This document shows positions 46,161-51,139 of a DNA stretch of 64,000 bases, piece after piece; the stretch's first letter is position 1, and each line of letters starts with the position of its first letter. Both the position numbers and the translations under genes were made by a program. The notes under the pieces were generated by a model. The model saw only the letters and a list, made by a program, of their open reading frames with translations, ran no database searches and was not told where the DNA came from. The stretch is from Oegoconia quadripuncta (lineage: Eukaryota > Arthropoda > Insecta > Lepidoptera > Autostichidae). Location of the stretch: the NCBI GenBank assembly GCA_949316235.1, contig OX438753.1, positions 18,470,801 through 18,534,800 of the forward strand. The letters are read 5' to 3'.

Positions 46161-49100
46161 TCACTCACTCAGTCCCTCAAATAAGTTGGGAGTTCCGGTT
46201 GGATGTCTTCGCTACCACCTTCATAATCAAACGCCCCGAAATAGCGAGTATAAACATATTATTTAAGTAAATCAAACAATTTCAACTGTTTAAATTCCAT
46301 GATTGATTTAGGGATAAACAATTAAGGCAGAGATTAATAAAGAGTTGAGTTGTCGCCCTCAAAACTCTTCACTTTATTATGGTCTGAGGCAACAATCCAT
46401 GTTTTACGCTTCCGTCTGACAACGTGGTTGGTGACTTTGTGGCACGACGACCGATTGATTACTTTTATCTCCCCCGGTCCCAATTTCACTGTGTTCATTG
46501 GTTATTTTCACATGTATACATGTATGTGTGTGTCGCTGAATGGGTCAAATAAACGATTCTTATTCACGTCAAGTGTGATTGAAAAAATTAATGTCGCATA
46601 ATATAACTTAATTGTAATACCCGTCCTCATCTTTCCAGGTAAAACACGACGAGGACCGACGTCATCCGCGGATGGAGCACATCCTCCAAGCCGTCCGGTG
46701 TCAGTACCTCACGCCCAGTTTCCTCAAGGAGCAGATGAGCACGTGCGCCGTGCTGAAGAAGGTGCCCGCGTGTCGGGAGTACCTAGCCAAGATATTCCAG
46801 GTAACAACACGTAAAATGACAAATTGACTCTTTGTATGAAGAACCTCCTTTTTGGATATTTTACGACCTTGACATTTTGCATGTATACGGCGCGTTCAAG
46901 TCGCGTTAAGTTGTGTTGGCCGTGCAGAACGTTTATCGCTACAAGAAGACGTAGACTAAGGCCCGTATTAATCAACCGTTCTTAAAATTGAGATTGCCTT
47001 AAGTTGACGCTTGAGAATCTGTTGCATATTAAAATAGTATCATTCACAAAAAAAATCTTTTCTAGGATCTCACATTACACAAAAAGCCTGTGGTAAAGGA
47101 ACGAAGGCCGAATACACCTCGGATAATATACGTGGCGGGCGGATACTATCGGCACTCTATAGACATGTTCGAAGCCTTCAACTTGGACGACAACTGCTGG
47201 AGCACACTGCCGAGGTTGACTGTACCACGGTCGGGCCTAGGCGCTGCCTTCCTCAAGGTATATACTCAACTTTTTTCTTTTCCAAATTCCTTCTTACAAA
47301 TCCAAAATTTTTCATTCAACTGTTGTGTATTTTATACACTAACAAATCATTTTCTCGCAAATTAAACCATCGAAAAACTGTGTTATAAGATGCACGATTC
47401 CGGTAGTTTAGAAATTATAAATTCAACAGATACAGATAGACACCACTTTATTAAAAAAACACCTTTTTTCGCTTGGAGCAAGTTTGTATGTTGCATACGG
47501 ACATATTGTACCCGGTTATGGATGTTTACGTTTATAATATATTTAAAAAAAAAGTATTCGTCATCAGCCATCTGATATCCACTATAGTTTTTTTTATTAT
47601 TTAAAAGAAATCCCACAGCATGCCATTCGTATTGTTGACAATGTTTTGTGAGCATGTAAACCAATTTCAAGATTCAACTTTTTGCCATACAAAATAAAAT
47701 CAGCCGTTAGCTGTCATAAATATCTATGCATATGGGTGTGCAGTCCATATATGTGTGCTTTTGCGCTGTGTATCTGTTGAAGATATCTATATTTAATAAT
47801 TTTATTTATCTAAATGGTCCCGCGATTAGATAATGATGGCTCTTAATTTCAGGGTTTATTCTACGCGGTGGGAGGCCGCAACACATCACCGGGTTCATCC
47901 TACGACAGCGACTGGGTGGACGTGTACAACCCGGCCAATGAGCACTGGAGGCCTTGCAGCCCCATGTCCACGCCGCGGCACAGAGTGGGCGTGGCCGTGA
48001 TGGACGGCCTGCTGTACGCGGTGGGCGGGTCGGCCGGCTCTGAGTATCATAAATCTGTTGAATGGTGAGCCTATTAATTTATAACTATGCGTAAAGGAGT
48101 GTTTGAAGTATGTGTTGTCAGTAACATTGTACGCGCCAAAACGAATAACAGATTGAGATAATGTTTTTTTTTATTTCGTAGCATTTAGTTCAGCAGTTTC
48201 AAAGATATTCTTAAGTTGCTTTGTATCCCTGCATACCATTAAGGGGGAGGGTCCTTCACAGAAACCGGAACTCAAGTTCGCACTCTCTCAAATATGTAGC
48301 CTTCAAATAACGGTAGAGAGTTTTATTTAATGTAAATACAATTTGAAACGATTTGAAAAGGCTGACTCTTAGTATTTGCTCCATATATATAATATATTAT
48401 AGTGTAATATAGTATATTATAGTGTAGTATAGTATAGCATAGTATATTATAGTATAGCATAGCATAGTAGTAACGACCACGTTTGTATACGCTTGAAATG
48501 ATTCCCCAGCTACGACCCCGAGACCGACACGTGGACGTCCGTGGCGCCGATGGGCAGCGCGCGGCTGGGCGTGGGCGTGGCCGTCGTCAACCGGCTGCTG
48601 TACGCGGTGGGGGGGTTCGACGGGGCCCGCCGGATCAACACGGTGGAGTGCTACCATCCGGAGAACAACTGCTGGACTGAGGTCGCGCCGATGCATGTCG
48701 CGAGGAGCGGCTCAGGTCAGTGACACCAAATATAAATATAATAAAATATTTTGGACGCTTACACCAATCATCTAGTTCCAAACTAAGCAAAGCTTGTACT
48801 ATGGGATACTAGATAACGGATAAACATGCATAAATCTAACGAATTTATAAATGCGAAAGTTTAGATGTTTGTTTATTTGTTTGTTGCTCAATCACGGCGA
48901 AAAGGAAGGACGGATTTGGATGAAATTTGGTATGTAGGTAGAATTATACCCTGGATTGAGACAGGATATTTTTTATCCCGATAAAATGTTCCCGCGGTGT
49001 AAACAAATTTCCGCGATAAAGTTATTCCACGCAGGCGAATCCGCGGGCGGAAAGCTAGTATTTATATAAACATCCATGACTCGGAAATAAATGTTCATAT

Positions 49101-51139
49101 TCATCTCACAAACATTTATCCCTCGGGATTCGAACCCGCAACCATTGATTTCGCTGAAATTTCGGGTTATGTATTTTTAATTTATGCACAACGGGTTTGC
49201 TCAAGTAAAGAGGAAGGAACTTATTTGGGGGATTGGCTACTCTTATCTCAACTGGAACACAACATTGCAGGTTGGCGGCTAACTTAGACAAGATAGCTAG
49301 CCAGTCTAAATTAATTTTTCATCATCATTAAATAGTATAAAACAAAGTCGCCTCTGTCTGTTTCTCCGCTTGCTTTTTCTTCTCGGATTTTCTTACGGTT
49401 TTCACTATCATTTACAGAATTTCTTCCGGAAGGTTTATATGTGTATGCATATTATATTTATACAACGTATTGCACCCGTGCGTAGTCGGGGCAGATCGCT
49501 AGTCTAGCATAATTTTTTTTTTTTGAGTTTTGTTAAATTAAGTAGAAAACTCAGAATAATTCTTAGCTGACCCCCATTGCTCTGCTGTTGTGACAACTGT
49601 GAATGAATTCTTGGCTGGACCAATTCCTTATTTAATTTTTTTTGTAGCGCTAAAAAACTTACCCAGCTGTTAAAATCGCAGGTGTAGCAGCTCTGAGCCA
49701 GTTCATCTACGTGGTTGGCGGCTACGACGGTTCCCAGCAGCTGGCCTCCGTGGAGAGATACGACACTGAGCGGGACGCGTGGGAGAGCGTCACACCCGTG
49801 CAGATAGCGAGGTCGGCGCTCTCGCTCACTGTACTGGATAACAAGCTCTATGCTATGGGTGAGTAGGTTTATCATATACATACATGACCCTCATCCCAAA
49901 TGGGGTGGTCAGAGATATCCCAAACATGTGTTATCTGAAATCTTCATATTGTTTTAATAACAAGTATAAAACCAACCCGTATCTTCCAGTGGGCGTTACA
50001 GGGCGACTTAGGGCCGTATTAATAAAGCAATCTCGAGGATTGAGATCGAGACTAACTCTCAATACAATTTTTTTTATACTGTTTAAATACCAAGTATTCT
50101 AGTATATCGACTTAAATTTACGTCGATCTTGAGATCGTTTTATTAATAGGCCCTAAGGGACACTCGCACGTTAACGGCAATAGGCTTACCGTCACGTGTG
50201 CATTCCTGTATATTTCGAACGGTGAACCGTGGATGTTGTTTCAAGGATAAAATTTTTAATGTTTGTAATACCAAAACGCAAATGTTTGGGATATCTCCGA
50301 CACTCCATTTGGGCTAAAGATCGTGAAGTTATATATGTATGGATTATATAAAAATCAAAATAACCCTTTATTTCGTGTAACAAATATTTTATACATTATC
50401 TAGGTACGTCCATTTCATCACATAATTTTTGTAGATGTGTCTCGTTTTGGAATGACAAAACGAATTTTCTATGTTATTCTTTAGACCATTAGGATGATAT
50501 AAACTACGGTTATAATTAGTAAAACTGGACCTGATCCCTAAAGTTCAGGTCAACTATTTTTATTTCGGATCACCAATAAGACTGACGTATACCAATGCAA
50601 TACGACAAAAACGCAGTTGTTCATAGAGCATACATCACCTTAATTACAAAAAAAAAAACAATTAATCACCTGCAAATATTAAAATATTATATTATTTGAA
50701 CAGTAAACATTTAACAATATTAGATGAAATATGATAAAGAAAATAAAAATCAAGAAGAAATCAATACTTTCAAATGTAATGTAGACGTAGCCATTTTGGC
50801 TGTACCACCACCGGACTAACTTAGCCTACTTTCCCCACAGGCGGTTACGACGGCACATCATTCCTAGACATAGTGGAGGTGTACGACCCAGCGACAAACG
50901 CGTGGCGAGGTGGCACCTCCCTCACATCGGTGCGGTCGGGCCACGCCAGCGCCGTCTGCTATCAACACGTGGCCCCACACTCCGAAAACGAACAGGCCCC
51001 AATAGTCATAAAGAAACTAACCAAAAGGTCGTCGACATCCTCCGGTGCGTCACACTCCGGAGCCTCATCTAGAAGTGACGATATACCCATGGCAAGTAAC
51101 ATAATAGGTACGCTATCAAACAACAGAGGAGGGTTATAG
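15009..51139 (+). CDS. Keap1: Keap1, Kelch-like Cul3 adaptor and CncC/Nrf2 repressor (12 coding exons, 668 aa)
   Basis: Cytoplasmic redox sensor that links the Nrf2-type factor CncC to the Cul3 ubiquitin ligase. Coding exons: 15009-15057, 19264-19427, 33336-33449, 34418-34582, 40308-40457, 42970-43086, 46639-46800, 47066-47257, 47853-48064, 48510-48715, 49682-49858, 50841-51139. They sum to 2007 nt with all phases matching and all GT-AG. Domains: disordered N-terminus (1-55), BTB (about 60-165), BACK/IVR (about 166-307), NES-like LAKIFQDLTL (302-311), six Kelch blades (about 326-610), Ser-rich tail (611-668). Sensor cysteines C274, C289 and C298 match human C273/C288/C297; the C151 position is Thr, with Cys two residues on. 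Kelch contacts Y334, S363, R380, R415, R483, S508, Y525, Q530, S555, Y572, F577 and S602 are kept at human numbering; N382 is Thr and N414 is His. It ends tail-to-tail with FLASH. Confidence 0.95.
15226..15320 (+). repeat. LINE 3' tail
   Basis: TGGAGATCTTTGGAGACCTTTGTCCAGCAATGGA...TTTCGGCTGATATGATGATCATC is the same 3' end seen more completely at 43165-43322. Confidence 0.55.
15415..15567. repeat. Copy of a repeat also found near 58.4 kb
   Basis: Shares, in opposite orientation, the stretch around TTTATTTCAA...AGATACATGAT...TGAATGTCAATTTAAATCTACTGGAAATAAAA with 58370-58480. Probably a retrotransposon 3' UTR. Confidence 0.5.
15568..16860 (-). mobile_element. I-clade LINE 3' fragment, copy 1
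   Basis: The 3' UTR (left, ending in TTCAACTTTTTATTTTATGG on plus) and the RNase H end of an I-type non-LTR element, in Keap1 intron 1 antisense to the gene. The same 3' UTR recurs at 17250-17714. Confidence 0.8.
15805..16800 (-). pseudogene. RNase H domain of an I-clade retrotransposon (ORF fragment)
   Basis: An open frame of 331 codons without the reverse transcriptase part, so a 5'-truncated ORF rather than a host gene. All four RNase H carboxylates are present: YIDASKL (D), [11 protein letters not shown] (E), IFTDSLSCL (D) and [12 protein letters not shown] (D), with [12 protein letters not shown] between. It is followed by the CCHC-like [19 protein letters not shown] tail usual in this clade. 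Surprisingly free of stops, so insertion is probably recent. Confidence 0.82.
17250..17714 (-). mobile_element. I-clade LINE 3' fragment, copy 2
   Basis: Near-identical to the 3' UTR and last about 70 codons of copy 1 ([20 protein letters not shown]). Truncated at about 17714. Same orientation and the same 3' end point as copy 1. Confidence 0.8.
17908..18180 (-). repeat. M4 repeat, minus orientation
   Basis: Contains GGGGTGGTCAGAGATATCCCAAAC, GTCCACGGTTCACCTTACGAAATATACAG and CGACACCCACGGGAAGAGATGGG, all shared with M4 at 20140, 23244 and 49890. Confidence 0.65.
18190..18860. other. Keap1 intron 1 filler, nothing recognised
   Basis: No exon, SINE or inverted repeat found. Confidence 0.4.
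18861..18997. mobile_element. H-MITE variant with TAC target duplication
   Basis: GGCCCGTATT... to ...AATACAGGCC, flanked by TAC on both sides (18858-18860, 18998-19000). The inner arms pair through CGCTTGAG/CTCAAGCG. Sister of 42686-42802. Confidence 0.75.
19147..19215 (+). repeat. LINE 3' tail fragment just 5' of Keap1 exon 2
   Basis: CAGCCCATATCCACCCAAAGCTGGATATAGGCCTC is the common lepidopteran LINE-tail phrase; the related version at 45995-46045 reads CATCCCACTGCAGGGATATAGACCTTC. Confidence 0.5.
19264..19427 (+). CDS. Keap1: Keap1 coding exon 2
   Basis: Acceptor ttgtctttgtccatag, donor gtgaga. Encodes [20 protein letters not shown] through [14 protein letters not shown], the acidic lead-in to BTB; ends in phase 0. 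Confidence 0.92.
19737..19975 (+). repeat. S1 tRNA-derived SINE
   Basis: Pol III A box TGGTGTAGTGGTTAG and B box GGGTTCGAATCCCGC, then a body with GAGTTATGGATGTTTTCATTTATA, CAACCATCTGGTATCCACAACACAAGCC and GGAACTAGATGG, ending A-rich. No closed acceptor stem, so not a tRNA gene. Confidence 0.8.
20140..20325 (+). repeat. M4 repeat, 3' portion
   Basis: From CACGTGTATTTCTGTTTATTTCGAAAGGTGAA to TTTGGGATAAAAGTCGTGACGTTATG, the same end as 23805. Confidence 0.6.
20326..21975. other. Keap1 intron 2 stretch with an unexplained GC-richer block
   Basis: Mostly featureless. About 20860-21240 is GC-richer than its surroundings (GCCGGCGCACAGCC, TTCGCGCGGTACTCGG), with a possible donor at CCGGGTAATT near 21080. 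No protein similarity was seen. Confidence 0.35.
21976..22100. mobile_element. MITE sharing ends with 63545-63695
   Basis: ATTCTCACTCACTCGATTTCAATGTCGATAGACATGAATAGG... to ATGCCAATGTCTAGTACACATGATTCGGG. The copy at 63.6 kb shows clear inverted arms around GACAAATGTCGAGTGTGCGAGAAT. Confidence 0.5.
22445..22650 (-). repeat. Retrotransposon 3' UTR, reverse orientation
   Basis: On minus it reads AAAGAGACAAACCCTCTGAGTTTCTCGCTAGCTCTTCTCAGTAG and runs to an AATAAATGATTTTCATTTC end, typical of a lepidopteran LINE tail. Confidence 0.55.
23244..23805 (+). repeat. M4 repeat split by an S3 SINE
   Basis: The left part (23244-23433) has TCTCTTCCCGTGGGTGTCCTAAAGGGAG and ACCGTGGATTTTGTTACAAG. The right part (23749-23805) has TTGGTCTGACCAACCCATTTGGGATAAAACTCGTGACG. 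The continuous order matches 20140-20325. Confidence 0.7.
23434..23748 (+). repeat. S3 tRNA-like SINE, full copy
   Basis: Head AACCGCCTCCGTGGC with B box GGATTCGAACCGC, body TTTAGTACTCGGTTTGG, GGGCATTTTAAATGTCCGCCTGG, AGATAAGATA, CCTTCGGCCTCATCTTCACTTAA, and tail TTGTGCATAAAAATAA. Inserted in M4. Confidence 0.8.
24428..24815 (+). repeat. S2 SINE split by a LINE fragment
   Basis: S2 head with A box and degenerate B box GGATTCGAATCGC up to ATGAATATAAACATTATT. After the LINE piece it resumes at AAACATTTATTCCCGAGTCT. An S3-like tail (CTTCGGCC...CATAAAAAAAAG) overlaps 24665-24745, then S2-like TATCCGTTATCTACTTAGTATCC. Confidence 0.6.
24537..24633 (+). mobile_element. 5'-truncated copy of the 7.2-kb LINE
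   Basis: TGTCGTATCAGGAGGTCAAGAGGAAGGTGGAGAGC... to CTTAAATCAGCTGATGATGAT is nearly identical to 10531-10626. The surrounding AAACATT(T)ATT looks like the target duplication. Confidence 0.8.
25030..25198 (+). repeat. S3 SINE, headless
   Basis: TTAGTACTCGGTTTGG to AACATCAGGTGTGATTATCCATTGTGCATAAAG, missing the tRNA-like head and part of the middle. Confidence 0.7.
25200..26890. other. Keap1 intron 2 stretch, no gene found
   Basis: Includes a 101-codon open frame at 25682-25987 with no recognisable motif, in moderately GC-rich DNA, and a CT-rich run at 25485. I do not consider it a gene. Confidence 0.4.
26903..27168 (-). mobile_element. Non-autonomous Helitron, interrupted
   Basis: On minus it starts TCTAACTAATAATTATAACTG (after A) and ends ...CGAACGTAGCCGCAGGCAACAGCTAG (before T), as Helitrons do. 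Shares TCTAAC start and GGACGGATTTGGATGAAATTT with 48835-49058. A LINE tail (26990-27076) sits in it. Confidence 0.7.
26990..27076 (+). repeat. LINE 3' tail inside a Helitron
   Basis: GAAAGGAGGCTATGTCCCAACAGTGGGGACGTGTAAGGCTGCTGATGA is the standard end of a lepidopteran LINE family. Confidence 0.65.
27179..27605 (+). repeat. S1 SINE followed by an S1 tail duplicate
   Basis: Full S1 with A and B boxes (27179-27475), then a second S1 3' half (about 27490-27605) repeating ACCATCTGGTAT...GGAACTAGATGGCGCTGTGTGTATGT. Confidence 0.8.
27606..28536. other. Keap1 intron 2 stretch, nothing recognised
   Basis: A 158-codon minus-strand frame (28236-27760) has no domain features and a composition typical of chance; no repeat identified. 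Confidence 0.4.
28537..28650 (+). repeat. S2 SINE tail
   Basis: AACATTTATTCCTGAGTC... TATCCGTTACGTAGAATCCATAGCACAGGCTTTGCCTA... as in the S2 body. Confidence 0.65.
28715..29041 (-). mobile_element. Mariner transposon remnant with transposase C-terminus
   Basis: Inverted ends (GGTCCTAACATATGAATTTGGCGTTTTG on the left, its complement on the right) enclose, on minus 28927-28796, an intact 43-codon piece: [36 protein letters not shown] then stop. That ending is the usual mariner transposase C-terminus. Most of the element is deleted. Confidence 0.7.
29148..29250 (-). repeat. S3 SINE tail, reverse
   Basis: GTACTTGACCTCAATCACACCTGATGTAAAGTGAAGATGAGG... CCCCAACACA, the reverse complement of the S3 3' half. 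Confidence 0.7.
29857..30121 (+). repeat. S2 tRNA-derived SINE, full copy with TTA tail
   Basis: Head CGACCGATTGGTGTAGTGG, B box GGGTTCGAATCCCGC, body GAATACGAACATTTATTCCCGAGTCATGG, TTATCTAGTATCCATAGTACAAGCTTTGC, ending in (TTATTA)n. Confidence 0.8.
30130..30235 (+). repeat. M4 repeat, 5' piece
   Basis: CCAACCCCATCTCTTCCCGCGGGTTTCGTAAAAGGCGACTATGGGAG, the M4 core, ending in TTATTGATTGATTT. Confidence 0.6.
30484..30522. repeat. 39-bp near-perfect palindrome
   Basis: ATACTCAAGTAAATAATAT followed, around a one-base centre, by its reverse complement. Arms of 19 bp and essentially no loop. Confidence 0.8.
31228..31376. mobile_element. Hairpin MITE
   Basis: TCAGTACACGTGCGGAA / TTCCGCACTTGTATTGAA arms, inner GTCATTGCAA / TTGCAATGAC pairing, and a GC-rich centre (CTTCGGCTGCGCCTCGGCTCGGG). 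Confidence 0.6.
31840..32078. mobile_element. MITE with about 70-bp inverted ends
   Basis: AAAATCGCTCTGACCTGCACTCGAGAAGCCTAAAACATAATTATAAA pairs with TTATAATTAACTTTTAGGCGTTCGAGTACAGGTCAGAGCGATTTT. No ORF. Confidence 0.75.
32683..33290 (+). mobile_element. LINE 3' fragment (reverse transcriptase C-terminus)
   Basis: Frame 32704-33195 reads [58 protein letters not shown] and [10 protein letters not shown]. This is the well-known tail of lepidopteran jockey/CR1-type reverse transcriptases after the catalytic domain. 5'-truncated, intact to its stop at 33195, and it ends about 50 bp before Keap1 exon 3. Confidence 0.75.
33336..33449 (+). CDS. Keap1: Keap1 coding exon 3 (BTB)
   Basis: Acceptor tttttggttgcag, donor gtaagt. 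Encodes [20 protein letters not shown] and [15 protein letters not shown], the first half of the BTB dimerisation fold. It follows a 13.9-kb repeat-rich intron. Confidence 0.95.
33632..34220. repeat. Inverted repeat pair in Keap1 intron 3
   Basis: TGAGTTTTTTTACCGTAAGGAAAAAATAGGGC (left) and its complement near 34185-34220, with a second paired block AATTAGAAGGTATTGGCA / TGCCAATAACTTCTATTT. About 60-bp arms, 470 bp between. A single arm-like copy also occurs near 6390-6440. Confidence 0.6.
34418..34582 (+). CDS. Keap1: Keap1 coding exon 4 (BTB, region of human C151)
   Basis: Acceptor ttctcccacag, donor gtacgt. Encodes [15 protein letters not shown] to [15 protein letters not shown]. At the human C151 position the residue is Thr; the nearest Cys is two residues later. 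Confidence 0.95.
34708..34895 (+). repeat. S1 SINE, missing the A box
   Basis: Begins at the B box GGGTTCGAATCTCGC and continues through CAACCATCTGGTATCCATAATACAAGCC to GTGTATATCCAAGG. Confidence 0.75.
35258..35455 (+). repeat. S2 SINE
   Basis: CGACCACCAATTGGTGTAGTGG with B box GGGTTCAAATCCCGC; the body is degenerate. Confidence 0.7.
35640..35870 (+). repeat. LINE 3' end with (ATTCT)n tail
   Basis: TTTTAAGGCTCTGGCAGAATGATCAGCGCTG... GAGCCAGATCCCTTTTC... then GTGAATAAAGCT followed by four ATTCT units (35838-35866). Confidence 0.6.
35871..37180. other. Keap1 intron 4 stretch, nothing recognised
   Basis: A short inverted pair (GGCTACTATGA near 36598 and CATAGTAGCC near 36722) was noted; no gene or known repeat. 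Confidence 0.4.
37200..37440 (+). repeat. Decayed LINE C-terminus
   Basis: Broken plus frame with [20 protein letters not shown] and [19 protein letters not shown] resembles the ...RW.DCVKED... end of LINE ORFs. Confidence 0.45.
37441..39050. other. Keap1 intron 4 stretch with a diverged direct repeat
   Basis: Two related blocks near 38383-38470 and 38752-38850 share GACTAAA(C/T)AGGAAA and ...TTCAAT(A/T)CA...TTAGTAAAC. No coding content. Confidence 0.4.
39178..39312. mobile_element. MITE with TTATTCATAA ends
   Basis: TTATTCATAATAATTTACAAACGCTTTAT pairs with ATAAAGCGTTTGAAAATTTTTATGAATAA. 135 bp. An orphan H-MITE right end (TTTATTAATACGGGCC) lies just upstream at 39061-39076. Confidence 0.65.
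39425..39735 (+). mobile_element. LINE C-terminal fragment
   Basis: Open frame 39454-39729: [57 protein letters not shown] and [18 protein letters not shown]. This is the characteristic end of an abundant lepidopteran endonuclease/RT element. 5'-truncated; tail TTTATGTATGTATG. Confidence 0.8.
40308..40457 (+). CDS. Keap1: Keap1 coding exon 5 (start of BACK/IVR)
   Basis: Acceptor tttgccggcag, donor gtaaac. Encodes [20 protein letters not shown] then [16 protein letters not shown]; the [15 protein letters not shown] block is identical to vertebrate KEAP1 and contacts the Cul3-binding region. Confidence 0.95.
40966..41347 (+). repeat. S3 SINE interrupted by a MITE
   Basis: GGTTTGGTTGGTGGTAGGGCGTTTTAAATG... 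to CTCATCTTCACTT, a MITE (41158-41305), then AGGTGTG...GTGGTGCATAAAAA. Confidence 0.7.
41158..41305. mobile_element. MITE inside an S3 SINE
   Basis: Arms TTACGTAACTTCATCGGTATCGTTATCG and CGATAACGATGAAATTATGTAAT are inverted complements; 148 bp, no ORF. Confidence 0.65.
41350..42231. other. Keap1 intron 5 stretch, nothing recognised
   Basis: No exon or shared repeat seen. Confidence 0.4.
42232..42476 (-). repeat. S3 SINE, full copy in reverse
   Basis: Starts TATGCACAACGGGTT (tail complement) and ends ...GAGCCACGGAGGCGGTTA (head complement), with the B box GGTTCGATCCCC on minus. Confidence 0.8.
42686..42802. mobile_element. H-MITE variant with TAG target duplication
   Basis: GGACCGTATT to AATACGGGCC, flanked by TAG at 42683-42685 and 42803-42805; inner arms match 18861-18997. 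Confidence 0.75.
42970..43086 (+). CDS. Keap1: Keap1 coding exon 6 (BACK/IVR)
   Basis: Acceptor taattccag, donor gtgagt. Encodes [20 protein letters not shown] and [19 protein letters not shown]. Confidence 0.95.
43165..43322 (+). repeat. LINE 3' end
   Basis: Encodes [18 protein letters not shown], then a non-coding tail CAGCAGTGGACGTCTTTCTATGATGATGATG. 5'-truncated. Confidence 0.7.
43678..43895. repeat. Two S3 SINE 3' halves in inverted orientation
   Basis: 43678-43800 is S3 reversed; 43808-43895 is S3 forward. They meet near ACAATCTTATATAG, making an imperfect palindrome of about 90-bp arms. Confidence 0.7.
44551..44732. mobile_element. Foldback MITE, about 57-bp arms
   Basis: GTACCGAATTACACTACCCCGAAAA...GAACGTTTGATCGAAA on the left and the complement TTTCGATCAAACGTTC...TTTTCGGGGTAGTGTAATTCG on the right. 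Confidence 0.75.
45430..45550 (+). repeat. LINE 3' tail (CR1/jockey-like)
   Basis: GGCTGGCAGAGATCGCTTAAAGAGATAAG... TTGTGGTGCAATAAAGAATATATATG. Confidence 0.65.
45985..46172. repeat. LINE tail fused to a long (CA)n microsatellite
   Basis: CATCCCACTGCAGGGATATAGACCTTC, then pure (AC)n at 46073-46156 (about 42 units), then (CACT)n. Likely length-polymorphic. Confidence 0.85.
46639..46800 (+). CDS. Keap1: Keap1 coding exon 7 (sensor cysteines)
   Basis: Acceptor atctttccag, donor gtaaca. Holds C274 (in AVRC), C289 (in MSTC) and C298 (in PAC), aligned with the electrophile-sensing cysteines 273, 288 and 297 of human KEAP1. Confidence 0.95.
46965..47045. mobile_element. H-MITE left half next to Keap1 exon 8
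   Basis: GGCCCGTATTAATCAACCGTTCTTAAAATTGAGATTGCC through CTTGAGAATCTGTTGCATATTAAAA; truncated before its right end. Occupies a third of the 265-bp intron 7. Confidence 0.7.
47066..47257 (+). CDS. Keap1: Keap1 coding exon 8 (Kelch blade 1)
   Basis: Acceptor aaatcttttctag, donor gtatat. Starts with the end of the NES-like segment (DLTLHK), then [12 protein letters not shown] (Y334) and PRSGLGA (S363). An H-MITE fragment ends only about 20 bp upstream. Confidence 0.95.
47485..47590 (+). repeat. S1 SINE fragment
   Basis: CATACGGACATATTGTACCCGGTTATGGATGTTTACGTTTATA... CAGCCATCTGATATCCACTATAG. Confidence 0.55.
47853..48064 (+). CDS. Keap1: Keap1 coding exon 9 (Kelch blades 2-3)
   Basis: Acceptor cttaatttcag, donor gtgagc, ends phase 2. 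Contains [10 protein letters not shown] (R380, T382) and [10 protein letters not shown] (H414, R415), then [10 protein letters not shown]. Strongly GC-rich third positions. Confidence 0.95.
48395..48475. repeat. Imperfect TATAG/CATAG tandem repeat
   Basis: Tracts of TATAGTGTA, TATAGTATA and GCATAGCATAG upstream of Keap1 exon 10. Confidence 0.65.
48510..48715 (+). CDS. Keap1: Keap1 coding exon 10 (Kelch blades 3-4)
   Basis: Acceptor gattccccag, donor gtcagt. The C completes Cys442 of [10 protein letters not shown]; contains [15 protein letters not shown] (R483) and VARSGSG (S508). Confidence 0.95.
48735..49162 (-). repeat. S2 SINE (reverse) split by a Helitron
   Basis: Removing 48835-49058 rejoins a continuous S2 body (on minus: CATGGATGTTTATATAAATA + TTTATGCATGTTTATCCG), matching 29940-30020. 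Confidence 0.75.
48835..49058 (+). mobile_element. Non-autonomous Helitron, 224 bp
   Basis: Starts TCTAACGAATTTATAAATGC after A and ends GCGGGCGGAAAGCTAG before T. No target duplication, as expected for Helitron A/T insertion. A GC-rich palindromic stretch (CGAATCCGCGGGCGG) precedes the CTAG end. Confidence 0.8.
49180..49312 (-). repeat. S3 SINE fragment, reverse
   Basis: TTTATGCACAACGGGTTTG... TTATTTGGGGGATTGGCTA... GCGGCTAACTTAGACAAGATA, S3 blocks in reverse order. Confidence 0.6.
49682..49858 (+). CDS. Keap1: Keap1 coding exon 11 (Kelch blade 5)
   Basis: Acceptor aaaatcgcag, donor gtgagta. Contains [13 protein letters not shown] (Y525, Q530) and IARSALSL (S555). Confidence 0.95.
49890..50335 (+). 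repeat. M4 repeat split by an H-MITE
   Basis: M4 blocks CCAACCCGTATCTTCCAGTGGGCGTTACAGGGCGACTTA and AGGGACACTCGCACGTTAACGGC... flank 50011-50153. The 49893-49925 start carries the GGGGTGGTCAGAGATATCCC phrase. Confidence 0.65.
50011..50153. mobile_element. H-MITE inside M4
   Basis: GGGCCGTATTAATAAAGCAATCTCGAG ... CTTGAGATCGTTTTATTAATAGGCCC, 143 bp, flanked by TTA and TAA. Confidence 0.7.
50336..50840. other. End of Keap1 intron 11, nothing recognised
   Basis: AT-rich, with an unremarkable polypyrimidine tract and acceptor at its end. Confidence 0.4.
50841..51139 (+). CDS. Keap1: Keap1 coding exon 12 (Kelch blade 6 and Ser-rich tail)
   Basis: Acceptor ctttccccacag; stop TAG at 51137-51139. 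[17 protein letters not shown] (Y572, F577) and TSVRSGH (S602), then a 58-residue tail with [20 protein letters not shown] in place of the short Cys-containing end of vertebrate KEAP1. Confidence 0.95.

Noticed and set aside
46073..46172. CRISPR-like regular array
   Set aside because: Pure dinucleotide/tetranucleotide satellite with no spacers.
48397..48696. 99-codon minus frame over Keap1 exon 10
   Set aside because: Antisense shadow of a GC-rich Kelch exon.
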